A stretch of DNA of 64,000 nucleotides from Halobacteriovorax marinus SJ (GCF_000210915.2 NC_016620.1:2790001-2854000); one strand, 5' to 3'. Counted from the stretch's first letter, positions 1 to 9,639 are shown. Program-made: numbers and translations. The notes: generated from the letters alone by a model not told the origin.

Positions 1-903
1 ATAGAAAGAACGTATGAAACTTTTATGGCCAAAGGTCCAAGAAGAATTTCTCCATTCTTTATTCCAGGAATTATTCCTAATATGGCGACAGGTCTCTTAA
101 GTATTAAACTTGACCTCCAAGGTGTTAACTACACGATCGCTTCCGCTTGTGCTTCAGCAGCTCACGCAATATCAGCAGCAGCTTTTGAAATTATGGCCGG
201 AAGACAAGATGTAATGATCACAGGTGGAGCAGAGTCTGTTCTTTCAAACTTACCTATGGGTGGTTTCATCTCTATGAAGGCGCTTTCTAAAAGTGTTGAA
301 GAACCAGAAAAAGCCTCTCGTCCTTTTGATGTAGATCGTAATGGTTTTGTCATTGGAGAGGGAGCAGGTGTTCTCGTATTAGAAAACTACGAATCAGCAA
401 AAGCTCGTGGAGCAAAGATCTATGCTGAAGTTGTTGGTCACGGAACATCAAGTGATGCTCACCATATTACGGCACCACACCCAGAGGGTGAAGGCGCTTA
501 TAAATGTATGAAGATGTGTATTGAATCAGCAGGTGTTGATCCTGCAAAAGTTGGCTACGTAAATGCCCACGGAACTTCTACTCCACTAGGAGACTTAGGA
601 GAAACTAAGGCCATTAAGAAAACTTTTGGAGATCACGCTAAGAATATGTATGTCTCATCTACAAAGTCTATGATTGGACATCTCTTAGGTGCAGCAGGTG
701 GAGTAGAAAGTATTTTCTGTGCGATGGCACTTCATAAAGGAATCCTTCCTCCAACTATTAATTTAGACAATCAAGACCCAGAATGTGATTTAGACTATGT
801 TGCAAATCAGGCCAAGAATGTTCAAGTGGAATATGCACTAAATAATTCATTTGGTTTTGGTGGAACTAACTCTTCTCTACTTCTAAAAAGATATACAGAA
901 TAA
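1..903 (+). CDS. fabF: beta-ketoacyl-ACP synthase II (3' part; start lies outside the window)
   Basis: Condensing enzyme of type II fatty-acid elongation, joining malonyl-ACP to acyl-ACP in the cytoplasm. The frame is open from base 1, so the N-terminal part lies upstream of the window; the first in-window ATG (25) is internal. The thiolase-fold catalytic triad is visible: Cys in SACAS (codon at 148-150), His in [11 protein letters not shown], and His in GHLLGAAGG. The C-terminal NSFGFGGTN signature of KAS II is also present. glyA follows after 10 bases and is probably cotranscribed. Identification rests on family motifs and is firm; only the upstream extent is unknown. Confidence 0.95.
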   Translation: MERTYETFMAKGPRRISPFFIPGIIPNMATGLLSIKLDLQGVNYTIASACASAAHAISAAAFEIMAGRQDVMITGGAESVLSNLPMGGFISMKALSKSVEEPEKASRPFDVDRNGFVIGEGAGVLVLENYESAKARGAKIYAEVVGHGTSSDAHHITAPHPEGEGAYKCMKMCIESAGVDPAKVGYVNAHGTSTPLGDLGETKAIKKTFGDHAKNMYVSSTKSMIGHLLGAAGGVESIFCAMALHKGILPPTINLDNQDPECDLDYVANQAKNVQVEYALNNSFGFGGTNSSLLLKRYTE

Positions 904-913
904 AGGACTCACT

Positions 914-2164
914 ATGTTTCATAAAGATGCAACTTCACTTGATACAATGGATTCAGAGATCACAAAACTTGTAGAGCTAGAAAGAGTTCGCCAAGAAGAG
1001 GGGCTCGAACTTATTGCTTCAGAGAACTATACTTCAAAAGCTGTCATGGAAGCTCAAGGTACAATTCTTACGAATAAGTACGCTGAAGGTCTTCCGGGTA
1101 AGAGATACTATGGTGGTTGTGAAGTTGTTGACTCTGTTGAAACTCTTGCTATTGAAAGAGTTAAGAAATTATTTGGAGCAAAGTTTGCCAACGTTCAGGC
1201 CCACTCAGGATCTGGTGCAAATATGGCCGCTTACTTCTCTCTTTTAGAAGTTGGAGATAAAGTTCTTGGAATGAACCTAGCTGAAGGTGGTCACCTCACT
1301 CATGGTTCTCCAGTTAACTTTTCAGGAAAACTTTTTAAAATTATTCCTTACGGTCTCGATTTAGAAAGTGAAACAATTGATTATGATGCCCTTAGAGATT
1401 TGGCCCTAAAAGAGAAGCCAAAGATGATTATAGCTGGAGCGTCTGCCTACCCTAGAACAATTGACTTCGAAAAATTTAGAAGTATTGCTGATGAAGTTGG
1501 TGCTTACCTTATGGTAGACATGGCCCATATCGCAGGTCTAGTGGCCGCGGGACTCCATCCTAATCCAGTGCCTCATGCTCATGTTGTAACTTCAACAACG
1601 CATAAAACTCTTAGAGGCCCTAGAGGTGGAATTATTCTTACGAATGATGAAGAGCTCGCTAAGAAAATTAATTTCAATGTCTTCCCTGGTATTCAAGGTG
1701 GACCACTTGAGCACGTCATCGCGGCCAAGGCCGTTTCTTTTAAAGAAGCGCTCGAGCCAAGCTATATCGATTACCAAAAGCAAGTGATCCTTAATGCAAA
1801 AGTTCTAGGTGAGAAGCTACAGGCCGAAGGGATTGAAATAGTCTCTGGTGGAACAGACAATCACCTTCTTCTGGTAAAGACAGACTCTGTTAATCTTTCT
1901 GGAAAGCAAGCTGAACATGCACTTGAAGCCGCAGGGATTACTTGTAATAAGAATATGATTCCTGGAGACAAGAGATCTCCTTTTGTAACTTCAGGTGTAA
2001 GACTTGGAACTCCTGCCATCACGACAAGAGGTCTCAAGGAAAATCATATGGAGCAACTTGGAACTTGGATATCTAAGGCGCTTAGAAATAGCGAAGACGA
2101 AGGAGTTCTTAAATCAATTAAAGAAGAAGTCCTCACTCTTTGTAGAGAATATCCTGTTTACTAA
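914..2164 (+). CDS. glyA: serine hydroxymethyltransferase
   Basis: PLP enzyme that converts serine plus tetrahydrofolate to glycine plus 5,10-methylene-THF, feeding one-carbon metabolism. It is 416 residues, the usual bacterial length. The PLP lysine is Lys231 in the [12 protein letters not shown] motif. The N-terminal [10 protein letters not shown] and GKRYYGG motifs are intact. The ATG at 914 is preceded by an AAGGA ribosome site six bases upstream, right after the fabF stop, so a fabF-glyA transcript is likely. The gene ends at an inverted repeat (2176-2198) shared with the convergent glutamate-synthase-like gene. Confidence 0.97.
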   Translation: MFHKDATSLDTMDSEITKLVELERVRQEEGLELIASENYTSKAVMEAQGTILTNKYAEGLPGKRYYGGCEVVDSVETLAIERVKKLFGAKFANVQAHSGSGANMAAYFSLLEVGDKVLGMNLAEGGHLTHGSPVNFSGKLFKIIPYGLDLESETIDYDALRDLALKEKPKMIIAGASAYPRTIDFEKFRSIADEVGAYLMVDMAHIAGLVAAGLHPNPVPHAHVVTSTTHKTLRGPRGGIILTNDEELAKKINFNVFPGIQGGPLEHVIAAKAVSFKEALEPSYIDYQKQVILNAKVLGEKLQAEGIEIVSGGTDNHLLLVKTDSVNLSGKQAEHALEAAGITCNKNMIPGDKRSPFVTSGVRLGTPAITTRGLKENHMEQLGTWISKALRNSEDEGVLKSIKEEVLTLCREYPVY

Positions 2165-2175
2165 AATTATATCTA

Positions 2176-2198
2176 GGCCCTATCAATTCGTTAGGGCC
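2176..2198. terminator. inverted repeat between convergent genes
   Basis: GGCCCTA (2176-2182) and TAGGGCC (2192-2198) form a 7-bp stem with a nine-base loop between glyA and the convergent 2183-3706 gene, whose last codons it includes. There is no clean T-run on either strand. It is a plausible bidirectional terminator but not a textbook intrinsic one. Confidence 0.45.
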
Positions 2199-3706
2199 GT
2201 TCTTTGATGAGGATAGATCTCCTCTAAACTCTTCACCTTTGTTGGTGACACTCTTCTAAAAATATCAGCTCGACTTAACTTACTAGGATGATCAACTCCA
2301 GCACTTCCTAGAATCTCTCTAACAGAGTGAACCGTTTCTTGATGAAAATTATTAATTCGCGTTCCCTTATTTTGAACATCTAGTCCCCAAGATAAACTCT
2401 TATCTTGAGTTGCAATTCCTGCTGGACATTTATTCGTGTTACAAATAAGTGCTTGAATACAACCCAATGCTAGCATCATTGCTCTAGCACTATAGCAAGC
2501 ATCTGCCCCTAAAGAGAGAGCTCTCACAATATGAAAGCCTGTAATAATTTTTCCAGAAACAATTAGTTTAATCTGATCTTTTAATCCGTACTTATTTAAG
2601 AGATTACTTACTAACACAAGTCCCTCAGTCATCGGTGTTCCTAAACTATCCGAGAACTCTAGAGGTGCCGCACCAGTTCCACCCTCTCCACCATCAACAA
2701 CAATATAGTCAGGATAATTATCCATCTCTTTCATCTTAATGCAGAGATCTTCAAATTCGTGGAGCTTTCCAAAACAAAGTTTTATACCGATTGGCTTTCC
2801 TCCACTTAAATCTCTTAGTCGCTGAATAAATTTAATTAGTCCTTCGCTATTATTAAATTCAGTGTGCCCAGGAGGAGAGATGACGGCAGTATAAGGTTTT
2901 ACCCCTCTAATGCGCGCAATTTCAGGAGTGTTTTTCTTAGCGGGAAGGATTCCTCCATGCCCCGGCTTCGCCCCTTGAGAGAGTTTAATTTCAATCATCT
3001 TCACACTTTCTCTTTTAGCATTCTTACTAAATAGCTCATCTGAAAAGTTACCATCGTGATCTCGGGCACCGAAATAACCGGTACCGATTTGCCAAATAAT
3101 ATGACCGCCGTGCTTTAGATGGTAATCACTAATACTCCCCTCTCCTGTATTTTGAGCGAAGCCCCCAAGGCTTGCGCCTCTATTAAGAGCCTCAACAGCA
3201 TTACCACTTAGAGAACCATAACTCATGGCCGAAATATTTAAGATACTAGCATTATATTTTTGCTGACAGTGCTTACTTCCAATCTCTACTCGTAAGTTCT
3301 CTAAAGGAACTTCGTGATCACTGAGTGGATACATAGAATGGTTAATCCACTCATATCCAGGTTCATAAACGTCGACTTGTGTACCAAAAGGTTTAGTTCT
3401 TAAAACTCTCTTGGCCCTTTGATAAACAACACTTCTATTGATTCTATTAATTGGAGTTCCGTCTGTGTCACTCTCAACAAAGTACTGATAGACTTTTGGT
3501 CTAAGCTCTTCCATGACATATCTTAATCTTCCAAAGAGTGGATAATTCTTTTTTATCGTGTGCCTTGTTTGAGTTAAATCATAAAGACCAACCAACCACG
3601 AAGGCAGCAATAGGATCAAAGACAGCGACCACCACGGATGTAAGTAGATAAAGTAACTAGCTAGAGGTACTGTAACAATACAGTAAACAATGAACCATTT
3701 TCTCAT
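2183..3706 (-). CDS. FMN-binding glutamate-synthase-family protein, membrane-anchored
   Basis: This 507-residue protein is a stand-alone version of the glutamate synthase central/FMN domain. It begins with two hydrophobic segments (about residues 3-23 and 26-42). It then carries family motifs: KPGHGG, the FMN-phosphate loop GGEGGTGAAP, and a Cys cluster CNTNKCPAGIATQ that in true GltB binds a 3Fe-4S centre. It lacks the glutaminase domain, so it is not a complete GOGAT; the family (GltB2-like) is of unsettled function. The ATG at 3706 has an AGGGAG ribosome site. It is a single gene, convergent with glyA. Confidence 0.85.
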   Translation of the reverse strand: MRKWFIVYCIVTVPLASYFIYLHPWWSLSLILLLPSWLVGLYDLTQTRHTIKKNYPLFGRLRYVMEELRPKVYQYFVESDTDGTPINRINRSVVYQRAKRVLRTKPFGTQVDVYEPGYEWINHSMYPLSDHEVPLENLRVEIGSKHCQQKYNASILNISAMSYGSLSGNAVEALNRGASLGGFAQNTGEGSISDYHLKHGGHIIWQIGTGYFGARDHDGNFSDELFSKNAKRESVKMIEIKLSQGAKPGHGGILPAKKNTPEIARIRGVKPYTAVISPPGHTEFNNSEGLIKFIQRLRDLSGGKPIGIKLCFGKLHEFEDLCIKMKEMDNYPDYIVVDGGEGGTGAAPLEFSDSLGTPMTEGLVLVSNLLNKYGLKDQIKLIVSGKIITGFHIVRALSLGADACYSARAMMLALGCIQALICNTNKCPAGIATQDKSLSWGLDVQNKGTRINNFHQETVHSVREILGSAGVDHPSKLSRADIFRRVSPTKVKSLEEIYPHQRTALTN

Positions 3707-3787
3707 GAATTTCTCCCTTAACTTATTATATAACGGGAGTGATATTTTTTATGCTAGGTAAAAGAGTTGTCTTAGTAGTTGATTGAT

Positions 3788-4717
3788 TTATTCACACATT
3801 GATGACCATTCTGAAATTGGTTCAAGTGCCTTATTATAATCCTCTTTGCAGCCATCAATTGGAACATAGGAGTAATAGAGAGAACCGCCTGCGATCTTCT
3901 CCATTATTTTTCGACCTTGCTTTGGTACGAATGCCGGACATCCAAAACTTCTTCCCATAACACTTCCCGTATTATAATAAGCTTCGTGCATCACTACGCC
4001 CTGGGCCCTGGCCTTATCGTTTACACCATCACTTAGGCCATCCATTCTCATACCGTTATAACTTCTTCCATTCACTCTAAAAGTTGGCCAACCTCTATTT
4101 CCTTTCTTCGCCTCATTATGACTAGAAGACATATAAAATTCTCCAGTCTTAAAAAATCCAGGTCTCGTTAGAGCATATTGATCGTGCTTATTGCCTACTT
4201 TATTTTTTGGTATACGACATCTTTTCATCATTCCATTGTGGTTTGAAGACTTAGTAACTCTCCCATTTGAGATTGTTGCATCTCCGTACTTAACACCACC
4301 TAAACTACCACTACCGTGAGAGACTTTTGACGAGCTTACTTCCCCTGTCCTCATATCCAATAAGAAAAATCTCTCTTTGGTCGAGTTCACAGAGTAATCA
4401 GCAATCGTTATATAGTTTTTATTCTTGAATGATTTCTTATTCTTTTCAAAATAGTAGAGAGATTGTTTTAGAGCATTAACAGGAACCCCGGCCTTAATAA
4501 ATTTCTTATAATACTGACAACTCTCACCTCTAAGAAGAGTATCCGCTATTCCAATGGATTGCTTTGCCGCAAGTCTTAACTCTTCATTAAGGGCCTCAAT
4601 ATATTCAGGAGAGCACTTATCAGCGACTGCGGGCTCTTCCTCATACTCAACAGGTATAGACTCATCAGCAAAGACTGAGAAATGAAGGCAAAATATCAAT
4701 AATAGCAATTTAGACAC
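3788..4717 (-). CDS. secreted murein L,D-transpeptidase-like protein (YkuD_2 type)
   Basis: A 309-residue exported protein with an N-terminal signal peptide (about residues 1-17, ending VFA). The second half matches the catalytic-domain family related to YkuD L,D-transpeptidases: HEAYYN, then GRSFGCPAF, in which the Cys is the expected nucleophile and the upstream His its partner. Such enzymes crosslink or edit peptidoglycan in the periplasm. In predatory bacteria they could modify self or prey wall; that is inference. The start is GTG at 4717, chosen because GAGGAG lies just upstream. Transcribed alone, divergent from nrdR. Confidence 0.8.
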   Translation of the reverse strand: MSKLLLLIFCLHFSVFADESIPVEYEEEPAVADKCSPEYIEALNEELRLAAKQSIGIADTLLRGESCQYYKKFIKAGVPVNALKQSLYYFEKNKKSFKNKNYITIADYSVNSTKERFFLLDMRTGEVSSSKVSHGSGSLGGVKYGDATISNGRVTKSSNHNGMMKRCRIPKNKVGNKHDQYALTRPGFFKTGEFYMSSSHNEAKKGNRGWPTFRVNGRSYNGMRMDGLSDGVNDKARAQGVVMHEAYYNTGSVMGRSFGCPAFVPKQGRKIMEKIAGGSLYYSYVPIDGCKEDYNKALEPISEWSSMCE

Positions 4718-4876
4718 AAGAATCTCCTCTCCACACTTCTTATCGGTTACTAAGACATGTCACTTGAGCTCCTAACAGACTGAAATCATATGTACTTTTT
4801 TCAGGAAAATAAAATAATGCCTTGCCAATGAAGCCTAAATTACAGTAAAAATTCACTTACTTTAATAGGATTTTAT

Positions 4877-5362
4877 ATGCATTGCCCAATTTGCCAACTT
4901 ACAGACACCAAAGTCATCGATTCACGCTTAATGCCTGAAGGATTTAGTGTGCGCAGAAGAAGAAAATGCGAAGGTTGTGACAATAGGTTTACAACTTATG
5001 AAAAAATCCAAATTCAAATGCCTGCCGTTTTAAAACATGACGGTAGACGCGAGAGCTATAACAGAGAAAAGATCTTGAGCGGTCTAAAGAAAGCTTCACA
5101 GAAAAGACCAGTCTCAACAGAAGATCTTGAAACATTAATGGAAAAAGTAGAAAAGCATATGCTTGAACATTTTCCAAAAGAAGTTCCTTCCAATGTTATT
5201 GGCGAATTAACAATGAAAGAACTACTTCATCTTGACCCAGTTGCCTACACTAGATTTGCTTCGTTCTATTGGGATTATAAAGATATCGAAGGTTTTGTTT
5301 CTTCTTTACTAAAAAATCTTACAGCATCCAAAGGAGTAGAACGTGAGCAACTTCAACAATAA
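4877..5362 (+). CDS. nrdR: transcriptional repressor NrdR
   Basis: Nucleotide-sensing repressor of ribonucleotide reductase genes. The 161-residue protein has the N-terminal zinc ribbon (Cys3, Cys6, Cys31, Cys34), a basic stretch VRRRRK, and then an ATP-cone domain (about residues 50-140), the standard arrangement. The ATG at 4877 has AGGA eight bases upstream. nusB starts within its last codons (20-base overlap), so the two are translationally coupled. In many proteobacteria rib genes separate nrdR and nusB; here none do. Confidence 0.95.
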   Translation: MHCPICQLTDTKVIDSRLMPEGFSVRRRRKCEGCDNRFTTYEKIQIQMPAVLKHDGRRESYNREKILSGLKKASQKRPVSTEDLETLMEKVEKHMLEHFPKEVPSNVIGELTMKELLHLDPVAYTRFASFYWDYKDIEGFVSSLLKNLTASKGVEREQLQQ

Positions 5363-5816
5363 AACTATTGCGAGAGAGTTCTCTTTCAAATTAATTTATA
5401 AAGTTTTATGTGGAAACGAGAACCTTCTCGAATTAATGCTCTCAAAGAACCCTAAGGCAGAATACGAAAGATTTATGGAAGAGTTTACTAACTCTTGTAT
5501 TGAACCAGACGAAGAACATCCAAATAATCAACTTCCTTCTGGTGCTCAAAACTTCGCACTCTCTCTCATCGATGGAGTATTTACGAATAAAGCTTCACTT
5601 GAAGATGAAATATCTAAGCACCTTAGAAAGAGAAAAATTAATCAATTAGAGAAAATTGACTACGCTCTCTTAATGCTTGGTTGTTATGAAATTCAAAATG
5701 TAGACGCTACACCTAAGGCCGTCGTAATTGATGAAATGGTAAATCTTGCCAGAAAATTTGGGACAGCTGATACGTATTCATTTATCAATGGAACTCTTGA
5801 CTCAATAGGAAAATAG
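5343..5816 (+). CDS. nusB: transcription antitermination factor NusB
   Basis: RNA-binding antitermination factor that acts with NusE(S10) on boxA of rRNA leaders. At 157 residues it is the usual length. The C-terminal half carries the family pattern: LEKIDYALLMLGCYEI, then PKAVVIDEMVNLARKFGT, then FINGTLDSI. The start is GTG at 5343, inside nrdR, with AAGGAG in the nrdR coding sequence as ribosome site. It is followed one base later by the next gene of the operon. Confidence 0.92.
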   Translation: MSNFNNKTIAREFSFKLIYKVLCGNENLLELMLSKNPKAEYERFMEEFTNSCIEPDEEHPNNQLPSGAQNFALSLIDGVFTNKASLEDEISKHLRKRKINQLEKIDYALLMLGCYEIQNVDATPKAVVIDEMVNLARKFGTADTYSFINGTLDSIGK

Positions 5817-5817
5817 A

Positions 5818-6210
5818 ATGAATAGAGAATTATTAAATAAAATTGATAATTCTATAACTTCTATCCTATGGATTAGTGCAACGGAGTTTCACAACACACA
5901 AAATTACTTTGAAGAATTCAATTACCTAATGAGTGGAATCCTTGAGAAGAAACAAGAAAATCTAACAGGTCTCTACCAAACAGATAGTTTTAATAGGCCT
6001 CTTAGTATTGCTCTAATAAAGAAAGATACAAATCAATCAGCGCTAGCTGCCGCTGAGAGCTCTCTTGCAATCATCAATAAAGAGAGCAACTCTAAAGTCT
6101 TAATTGTTCATGAAAATATTGAAGATAATTTAAAAACTAAATTCGAAAAGAAATACAAGGGATGTGAGTTTCTAGAATTTTCACCAACAAAGGAAGATTC
6201 AAATGATTAA
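5818..6210 (+). CDS. hypothetical protein in the nrdR-nusB operon
   Basis: A 130-residue soluble protein that I do not recognise. It has no signal peptide or membrane segment and has a mixed alpha/beta look, with an acidic/lysine-rich C-terminal half. It starts one base after the nusB stop and overlaps the next gene by eight bases, so it belongs to a tight four-gene operon. Its position suggests a housekeeping-linked role, but no function can be given. Confidence 0.75.
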   Translation: MNRELLNKIDNSITSILWISATEFHNTQNYFEEFNYLMSGILEKKQENLTGLYQTDSFNRPLSIALIKKDTNQSALAAAESSLAIINKESNSKVLIVHENIEDNLKTKFEKKYKGCEFLEFSPTKEDSND

Positions 6211-6802
6211 GTATTTAGCCGCAATCTCACTTCTACTTTCTTTAAACTCATTTGCCGACTGTGAGAAAGAATATAATAAATTTAAACTTATTGCTCTCAC
6301 TGAACCAATTACAACGCCTATAAGAACTGGACTCTACTTCTCAAGTGGTGCCATTTCTTCAACAGGAGCCTCTCTAATTGGAACACTCGCTCTCAACTTA
6401 GAGCTCAGTACGGCAGGAGTACTCTATGGAGCGGCCTTTACTTATGAAGGTACCTACTTCATAAAGGCTACAATTGCTAATTTTAGAAAGTTTAAAGGAC
6501 GTGCTCACGCACAAAAATTAATCATCGAATCAAAAATTGGACTCGGAGATACTTTGGAAGAGTTCATTGATGATGTTAATGAAGCCTTAAGCGATTACAT
6601 CTTGCTCTCTAAAGAGCAAGTGATAGAAGAAGTACTTCTTGGTAACACTACTTTTGATTTCTGCCAAAGTAGAGAGACTATGTTTACAATCAATAATATT
6701 AAAAACCATATTATTAGAAAGTACACACCACAATCAGATATAGAACCTGATTACGATGATGATTTGGATATTGATATCATTGACGGTGGGTACGAATTAT
6801 AA
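6203..6802 (+). CDS. hypothetical exported protein
   Basis: A 199-residue protein with a cleavable-looking signal peptide (residues 1-18, LNSFA before Asp-Cys). The mature part contains a Gly/Ala/Ser-rich hydrophobic stretch (about 45-90) that could be one or two membrane hairpins. It ends in a strongly acidic tail (DIEPDYDDDLDIDIID). The residue before Cys20 is Asp, so it is not a good lipobox. It is the last gene of the nrdR operon and runs directly into the terminator at 6802. Not recognised. Confidence 0.7.
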   Translation: MIKYLAAISLLLSLNSFADCEKEYNKFKLIALTEPITTPIRTGLYFSSGAISSTGASLIGTLALNLELSTAGVLYGAAFTYEGTYFIKATIANFRKFKGRAHAQKLIIESKIGLGDTLEEFIDDVNEALSDYILLSKEQVIEEVLLGNTTFDFCQSRETMFTINNIKNHIIRKYTPQSDIEPDYDDDLDIDIIDGGYEL

Positions 6803-6829
6803 AAAAAACCGGCTATTGCCGGTTTTTTT
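6802..6829. terminator. bidirectional intrinsic terminator
   Basis: The CCGGC/GCCGG stem (6809-6813 and 6818-6822) has a TATT loop and is flanked by A7 on the left and T7 on the right. It therefore works as an intrinsic terminator for both the nrdR operon and the convergent methyltransferase gene. Confidence 0.93.
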
Positions 6830-7616
6830 ATTTTAGAGCACAAATATAAGTTACCCAAGATTCACAATTTTCTTCTTTCTTAGCCGGATAGAAGTTACCA
6901 TCTCCTCCACCGTCTCCGTCCTCACCTTCCCAGTAAGGAATAACGCTTGAGAACCCTGCTTCTTTCATAATATCTTGAAGCTCTTTTAGTCCCCACATAC
7001 GCCAATCATATGTGAATACTTTCTCATGCTTCTTACCTTTATACTTGAAGTGAATATAGTAAAGTACTTCAGATGTTATTGGATTAAAGCTCTCACAGTC
7101 CCAGAAGTATGTATGATCATCATGGTCTGTCTCTTCTACCATTTCTTGACATGCATCTGTTCCACCAAAGAGGTCTACAAAGAAAGCTCCATTATCATTT
7201 AACCCTTCTCTAACTTTTTTAAAGTAATTCAGAAGAACTTCTCTTTCTTTAAAAATAAAGTAAGAAAAATTAAAGGCCACAACAACATCAGACTTAAAGT
7301 TTCTATCTTCAAGAACATTGCCTTCAATATATTCCATTCTAGATTGCTCAGCATCACTCAGCCTAGAGTAATGATTTTCTCTTCCATACTTTATAGGTTC
7401 AGAATCTAAGTCCACTCCCCAAGCCTTGTGATCACTAGATTGTCTAACCCAGTCACATGCCATAGCGGCTGTACCACCAAAGTCTTCTCTTAAAGTTAGA
7501 GGCTTTCTTTTAAAATATCTCTTATACTCTTTATTTATAAAATCGATATCTGTTTCGTGATTCTGAACAGAGGCTTCATAAAGTTTATACTTATCCTCTA
7601 ATGATAGCTTTGCCAT
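6828..7616 (-). CDS. class I SAM-dependent methyltransferase
   Basis: A 262-residue cytoplasmic enzyme. Motif I is seen in REDFGGTAAMACDWV with the acidic ribose-binding residue in AWGVDLDSEPI. A motif IV-like strand follows (SDVVVAFNFSYFIFKE), then NGAFFVDLFGG. The substrate cannot be read from the sequence. I use the ATG at 7616; a TTG one codon upstream is less likely because AGGGAG is spaced correctly for the ATG. Single gene ending in the shared terminator. Confidence 0.85.
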   Translation of the reverse strand: MAKLSLEDKYKLYEASVQNHETDIDFINKEYKRYFKRKPLTLREDFGGTAAMACDWVRQSSDHKAWGVDLDSEPIKYGRENHYSRLSDAEQSRMEYIEGNVLEDRNFKSDVVVAFNFSYFIFKEREVLLNYFKKVREGLNDNGAFFVDLFGGTDACQEMVEETDHDDHTYFWDCESFNPITSEVLYYIHFKYKGKKHEKVFTYDWRMWGLKELQDIMKEAGFSSVIPYWEGEDGDGGGDGNFYPAKKEENCESWVTYICALK

Positions 7617-7676
7617 CAAAAACTCCCTATTAATTTTTTTAAAAATGTATCATACTTCCAGTAGATTTTTGAAGTA

Positions 7677-8057
7677 TTAATATTCTTCGTAGGACTTGAC
7701 CTCTTGAATAGAAGAACCAAATTTAATATTCACTTCATTCTTTAGCGCAAAGCGCTGATCGTTTGTTATATACACTGCTCTTGCTAATTCAATAAATCCA
7801 GTAGAGAAGTCACCTCTTCGCTCATACTCTCGGATATTATCTTCAATCTCCCAGAGTTTTGTATTCACTTCTCGGAGTTGACTGATGTAGCTCTCGATTT
7901 CTGATAAGTTTAACTTTTTTAAAGTATCTCCCAAAGTTTCTAATTCCTTTGATGCATTTTCATTTTTAACTTTATCTAAGATTTTCTCTTTCTTAATTTC
8001 AAGAATCGAGATCTTATCGACAAGCTCTCCAAGTGAAACTTCACAAAGTATTTTCAT
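7677..8057 (-). CDS. DUF6165-like protein
   Basis: A 126-residue protein beginning with the pattern EVSLGELVDKISILEIKKEKI, typical of the DUF6165 family, followed by a long charged helical region. Function unknown. Its ATG overlaps the greB stop as ATGA, so translation is coupled to greB. It is the last gene of a three-gene minus-strand operon (phosphatase, greB, this gene). The family assignment is from memory of the N-terminal motif. Confidence 0.7.
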   Translation of the reverse strand: MKILCEVSLGELVDKISILEIKKEKILDKVKNENASKELETLGDTLKKLNLSEIESYISQLREVNTKLWEIEDNIREYERRGDFSTGFIELARAVYITNDQRFALKNEVNIKFGSSIQEVKSYEEY

Positions 8058-8518
8058 AATATTTCCTTATATTCTATTTTCAGTATCTCTAATTCAAAAC
8101 TTCCATTTGGTGCATCAATGCTAACAATGTCTTCAACCTCTTTACCAAGTAATGCTCTTCCAATGGGCGATCTCCAACTAATCTTACCTTTCGAAACTTC
8201 AACTTCATCAATTCCAACAATGGAATAGACTTTAACTTCAGCCTCTTCATCTTCAACCGTAACTGTTGCTGAGAATTGAACCTTTTCACTACTCATCTTT
8301 AGAGGGTCAATAACCTCTGAGTCATCGAGCCTCTTTTTGAGAAATCTTAATCGTCTATCAATTTCTCGAAGTCTTTTCTTTCCATAGATATAATCAGCAT
8401 TCTCAGAACGATCACCATTTCCTGCTGCCCACGCAATTATCTGAGTCGTCTTTGGTCTCTCTACCTTTAGAAGATTTTCCATCTCGGCAGATAGCTCATC
8501 AAAGCACTTGGGAGTCAT
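8054..8518 (-). CDS. greB: transcription elongation factor GreB
   Basis: Binds the RNA polymerase secondary channel and stimulates cleavage of backtracked RNA. The 154-residue form has the N-terminal coiled coil with GDRSENADYIYGKKRLREIDRR, the tip acidic pair (D and E) that activates cleavage, and the C-terminal FKBP-like domain (ISWRSPIGRALLGKEVED). I place the start at ATG 8518, just after the phosphatase gene. The frame stays open to 8608, but this start gives the usual length (E. coli GreB is 158) and avoids a 77-base overlap. Confidence 0.9.
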   Translation of the reverse strand: MTPKCFDELSAEMENLLKVERPKTTQIIAWAAGNGDRSENADYIYGKKRLREIDRRLRFLKKRLDDSEVIDPLKMSSEKVQFSATVTVEDEEAEVKVYSIVGIDEVEVSKGKISWRSPIGRALLGKEVEDIVSIDAPNGSFELEILKIEYKEIL

Positions 8519-8531
8519 ATAGTTTTTCTTC

Positions 8532-8987
8532 TTACCTTTCAGCGATAAACCCCTTAATTGCATCTTCCAAAATATCAATAACTTCAAAAAATCCCTGGTC
8601 ACCTCCATAGTAAGGGTCAGGAACTTCCGAGGCCCTCATCGTAGTGCAGTAATCTGTTATTAATTTAACTTTATTAAAATCATCATCACTTGCAGCAAGA
8701 CGAGTTATATTTTTATAATTACTTTGGTCCATTACAAGAATAGAGTCAAAGTCTTGAAAGTCTTCCTGTCTAAACCCTCTCGATCGAATTTGACTTAAGT
8801 TATACCCTCTTCTACTAGCGGCTTCCCTCATTCTAGCATCGGCCATCTCACCTTCGTGAAATGCACTTGTTCCCGCAGAATCACAGCTCATATTTAAGTT
8901 TAACTTTTCAATATAGCTAGACAATATGCCCTCTGCCATTGGCGATCGACAAATATTGCCCAAGCAAACAAATAGAACTTTCTTCAT
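8532..8987 (-). CDS. low-molecular-weight protein-tyrosine phosphatase
   Basis: A 151-residue cytoplasmic phosphatase. The P-loop CLGNICRS (Cys8 nucleophile, Arg14) sits right at the N-terminus. The general-acid loop DPYYGG (about residue 120) is intact, as in active family members. Substrates may be phosphotyrosine proteins or arginine-phosphate; that cannot be told here. The ATG at 8987 follows GAGGG. First gene of the operon with greB and the DUF6165-like gene. Confidence 0.92.
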   Translation of the reverse strand: MKKVLFVCLGNICRSPMAEGILSSYIEKLNLNMSCDSAGTSAFHEGEMADARMREAASRRGYNLSQIRSRGFRQEDFQDFDSILVMDQSNYKNITRLAASDDDFNKVKLITDYCTTMRASEVPDPYYGGDQGFFEVIDILEDAIKGFIAER

Positions 8988-9056
8988 ATTCCCTCATGTA
9001 AAAATCTAGCTTGAAGTAGAATTCTATTCTATCATGTTTTTAGAGGAGTTTTAAAA

Positions 9057-9596
9057 ATGGCGATTAAAGATTTGACTAAAATGGGGAATCCTGTCTTAAG
9101 AAAAGTAGCTCTCGAATATCCGAGCGAAGAGATTGGTGGAGAGAAGTTTATAAAGCTCATTAAAGACTTAGAAGATACAATGAAAGAAAATGGTGGTATT
9201 GGTATCGCAGCACCGCAAATTGGTGTCTCCTATCAAGTCGCAATAATTCAACTCCCAGATAACTCTGAAAGATACCCCGATATTGCAAAGAGTGACCAAT
9301 ACATTGTTGTAAACCCAACCATTGAAGTTCTTGATCAAACTGAGCAAGGTTTTTGGGAAGGCTGTCTCTCTGTACCTGGCCTAAGGGGTTTTGTTCACAG
9401 ACCACGTAAGGTTAAAATTACATTTCTAAATGATCGTGCCCAACAAGAGGAACTAATACTAGAAGGATTTCTCGCTACAGTATTTCAACACGAATTAGAC
9501 CATCTATTTGGAAAGCTCTATATCGATAGAATTAAGGACCTAACTCTCTTAAGTTACGAAGAAGAGTTTCGACAATTCTGGCAAGATACGATCTAA
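9057..9596 (+). CDS. def: peptide deformylase
   Basis: Metalloenzyme that removes the N-formyl group from nascent proteins. All three family motifs are present in the 179-residue protein: GGIGIAAPQ (46-54), EGCLS (101-105, metal ligand Cys103) and HELDH (145-149, two His ligands and catalytic Glu). The ATG at 9057 has a GAGGAG ribosome site. It is usually paired with fmt, which is not next to it here. A hairpin (9640-9679) follows, before the next gene. Confidence 0.96.
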   Translation: MAIKDLTKMGNPVLRKVALEYPSEEIGGEKFIKLIKDLEDTMKENGGIGIAAPQIGVSYQVAIIQLPDNSERYPDIAKSDQYIVVNPTIEVLDQTEQGFWEGCLSVPGLRGFVHRPRKVKITFLNDRAQQEELILEGFLATVFQHELDHLFGKLYIDRIKDLTLLSYEEEFRQFWQDTI

Positions 9597-9639
9597 GTAC
9601 CTGAAATAAAGATATTGAGATTAATTTAAGGTAAATAAA

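Noticed and set aside
8519-8608. Longer greB start inside the phosphatase gene
   Set aside because: The extra 30 residues have no counterpart in GreB and would overlap the phosphatase gene by 77 bases; ATG 8518 gives the normal length.
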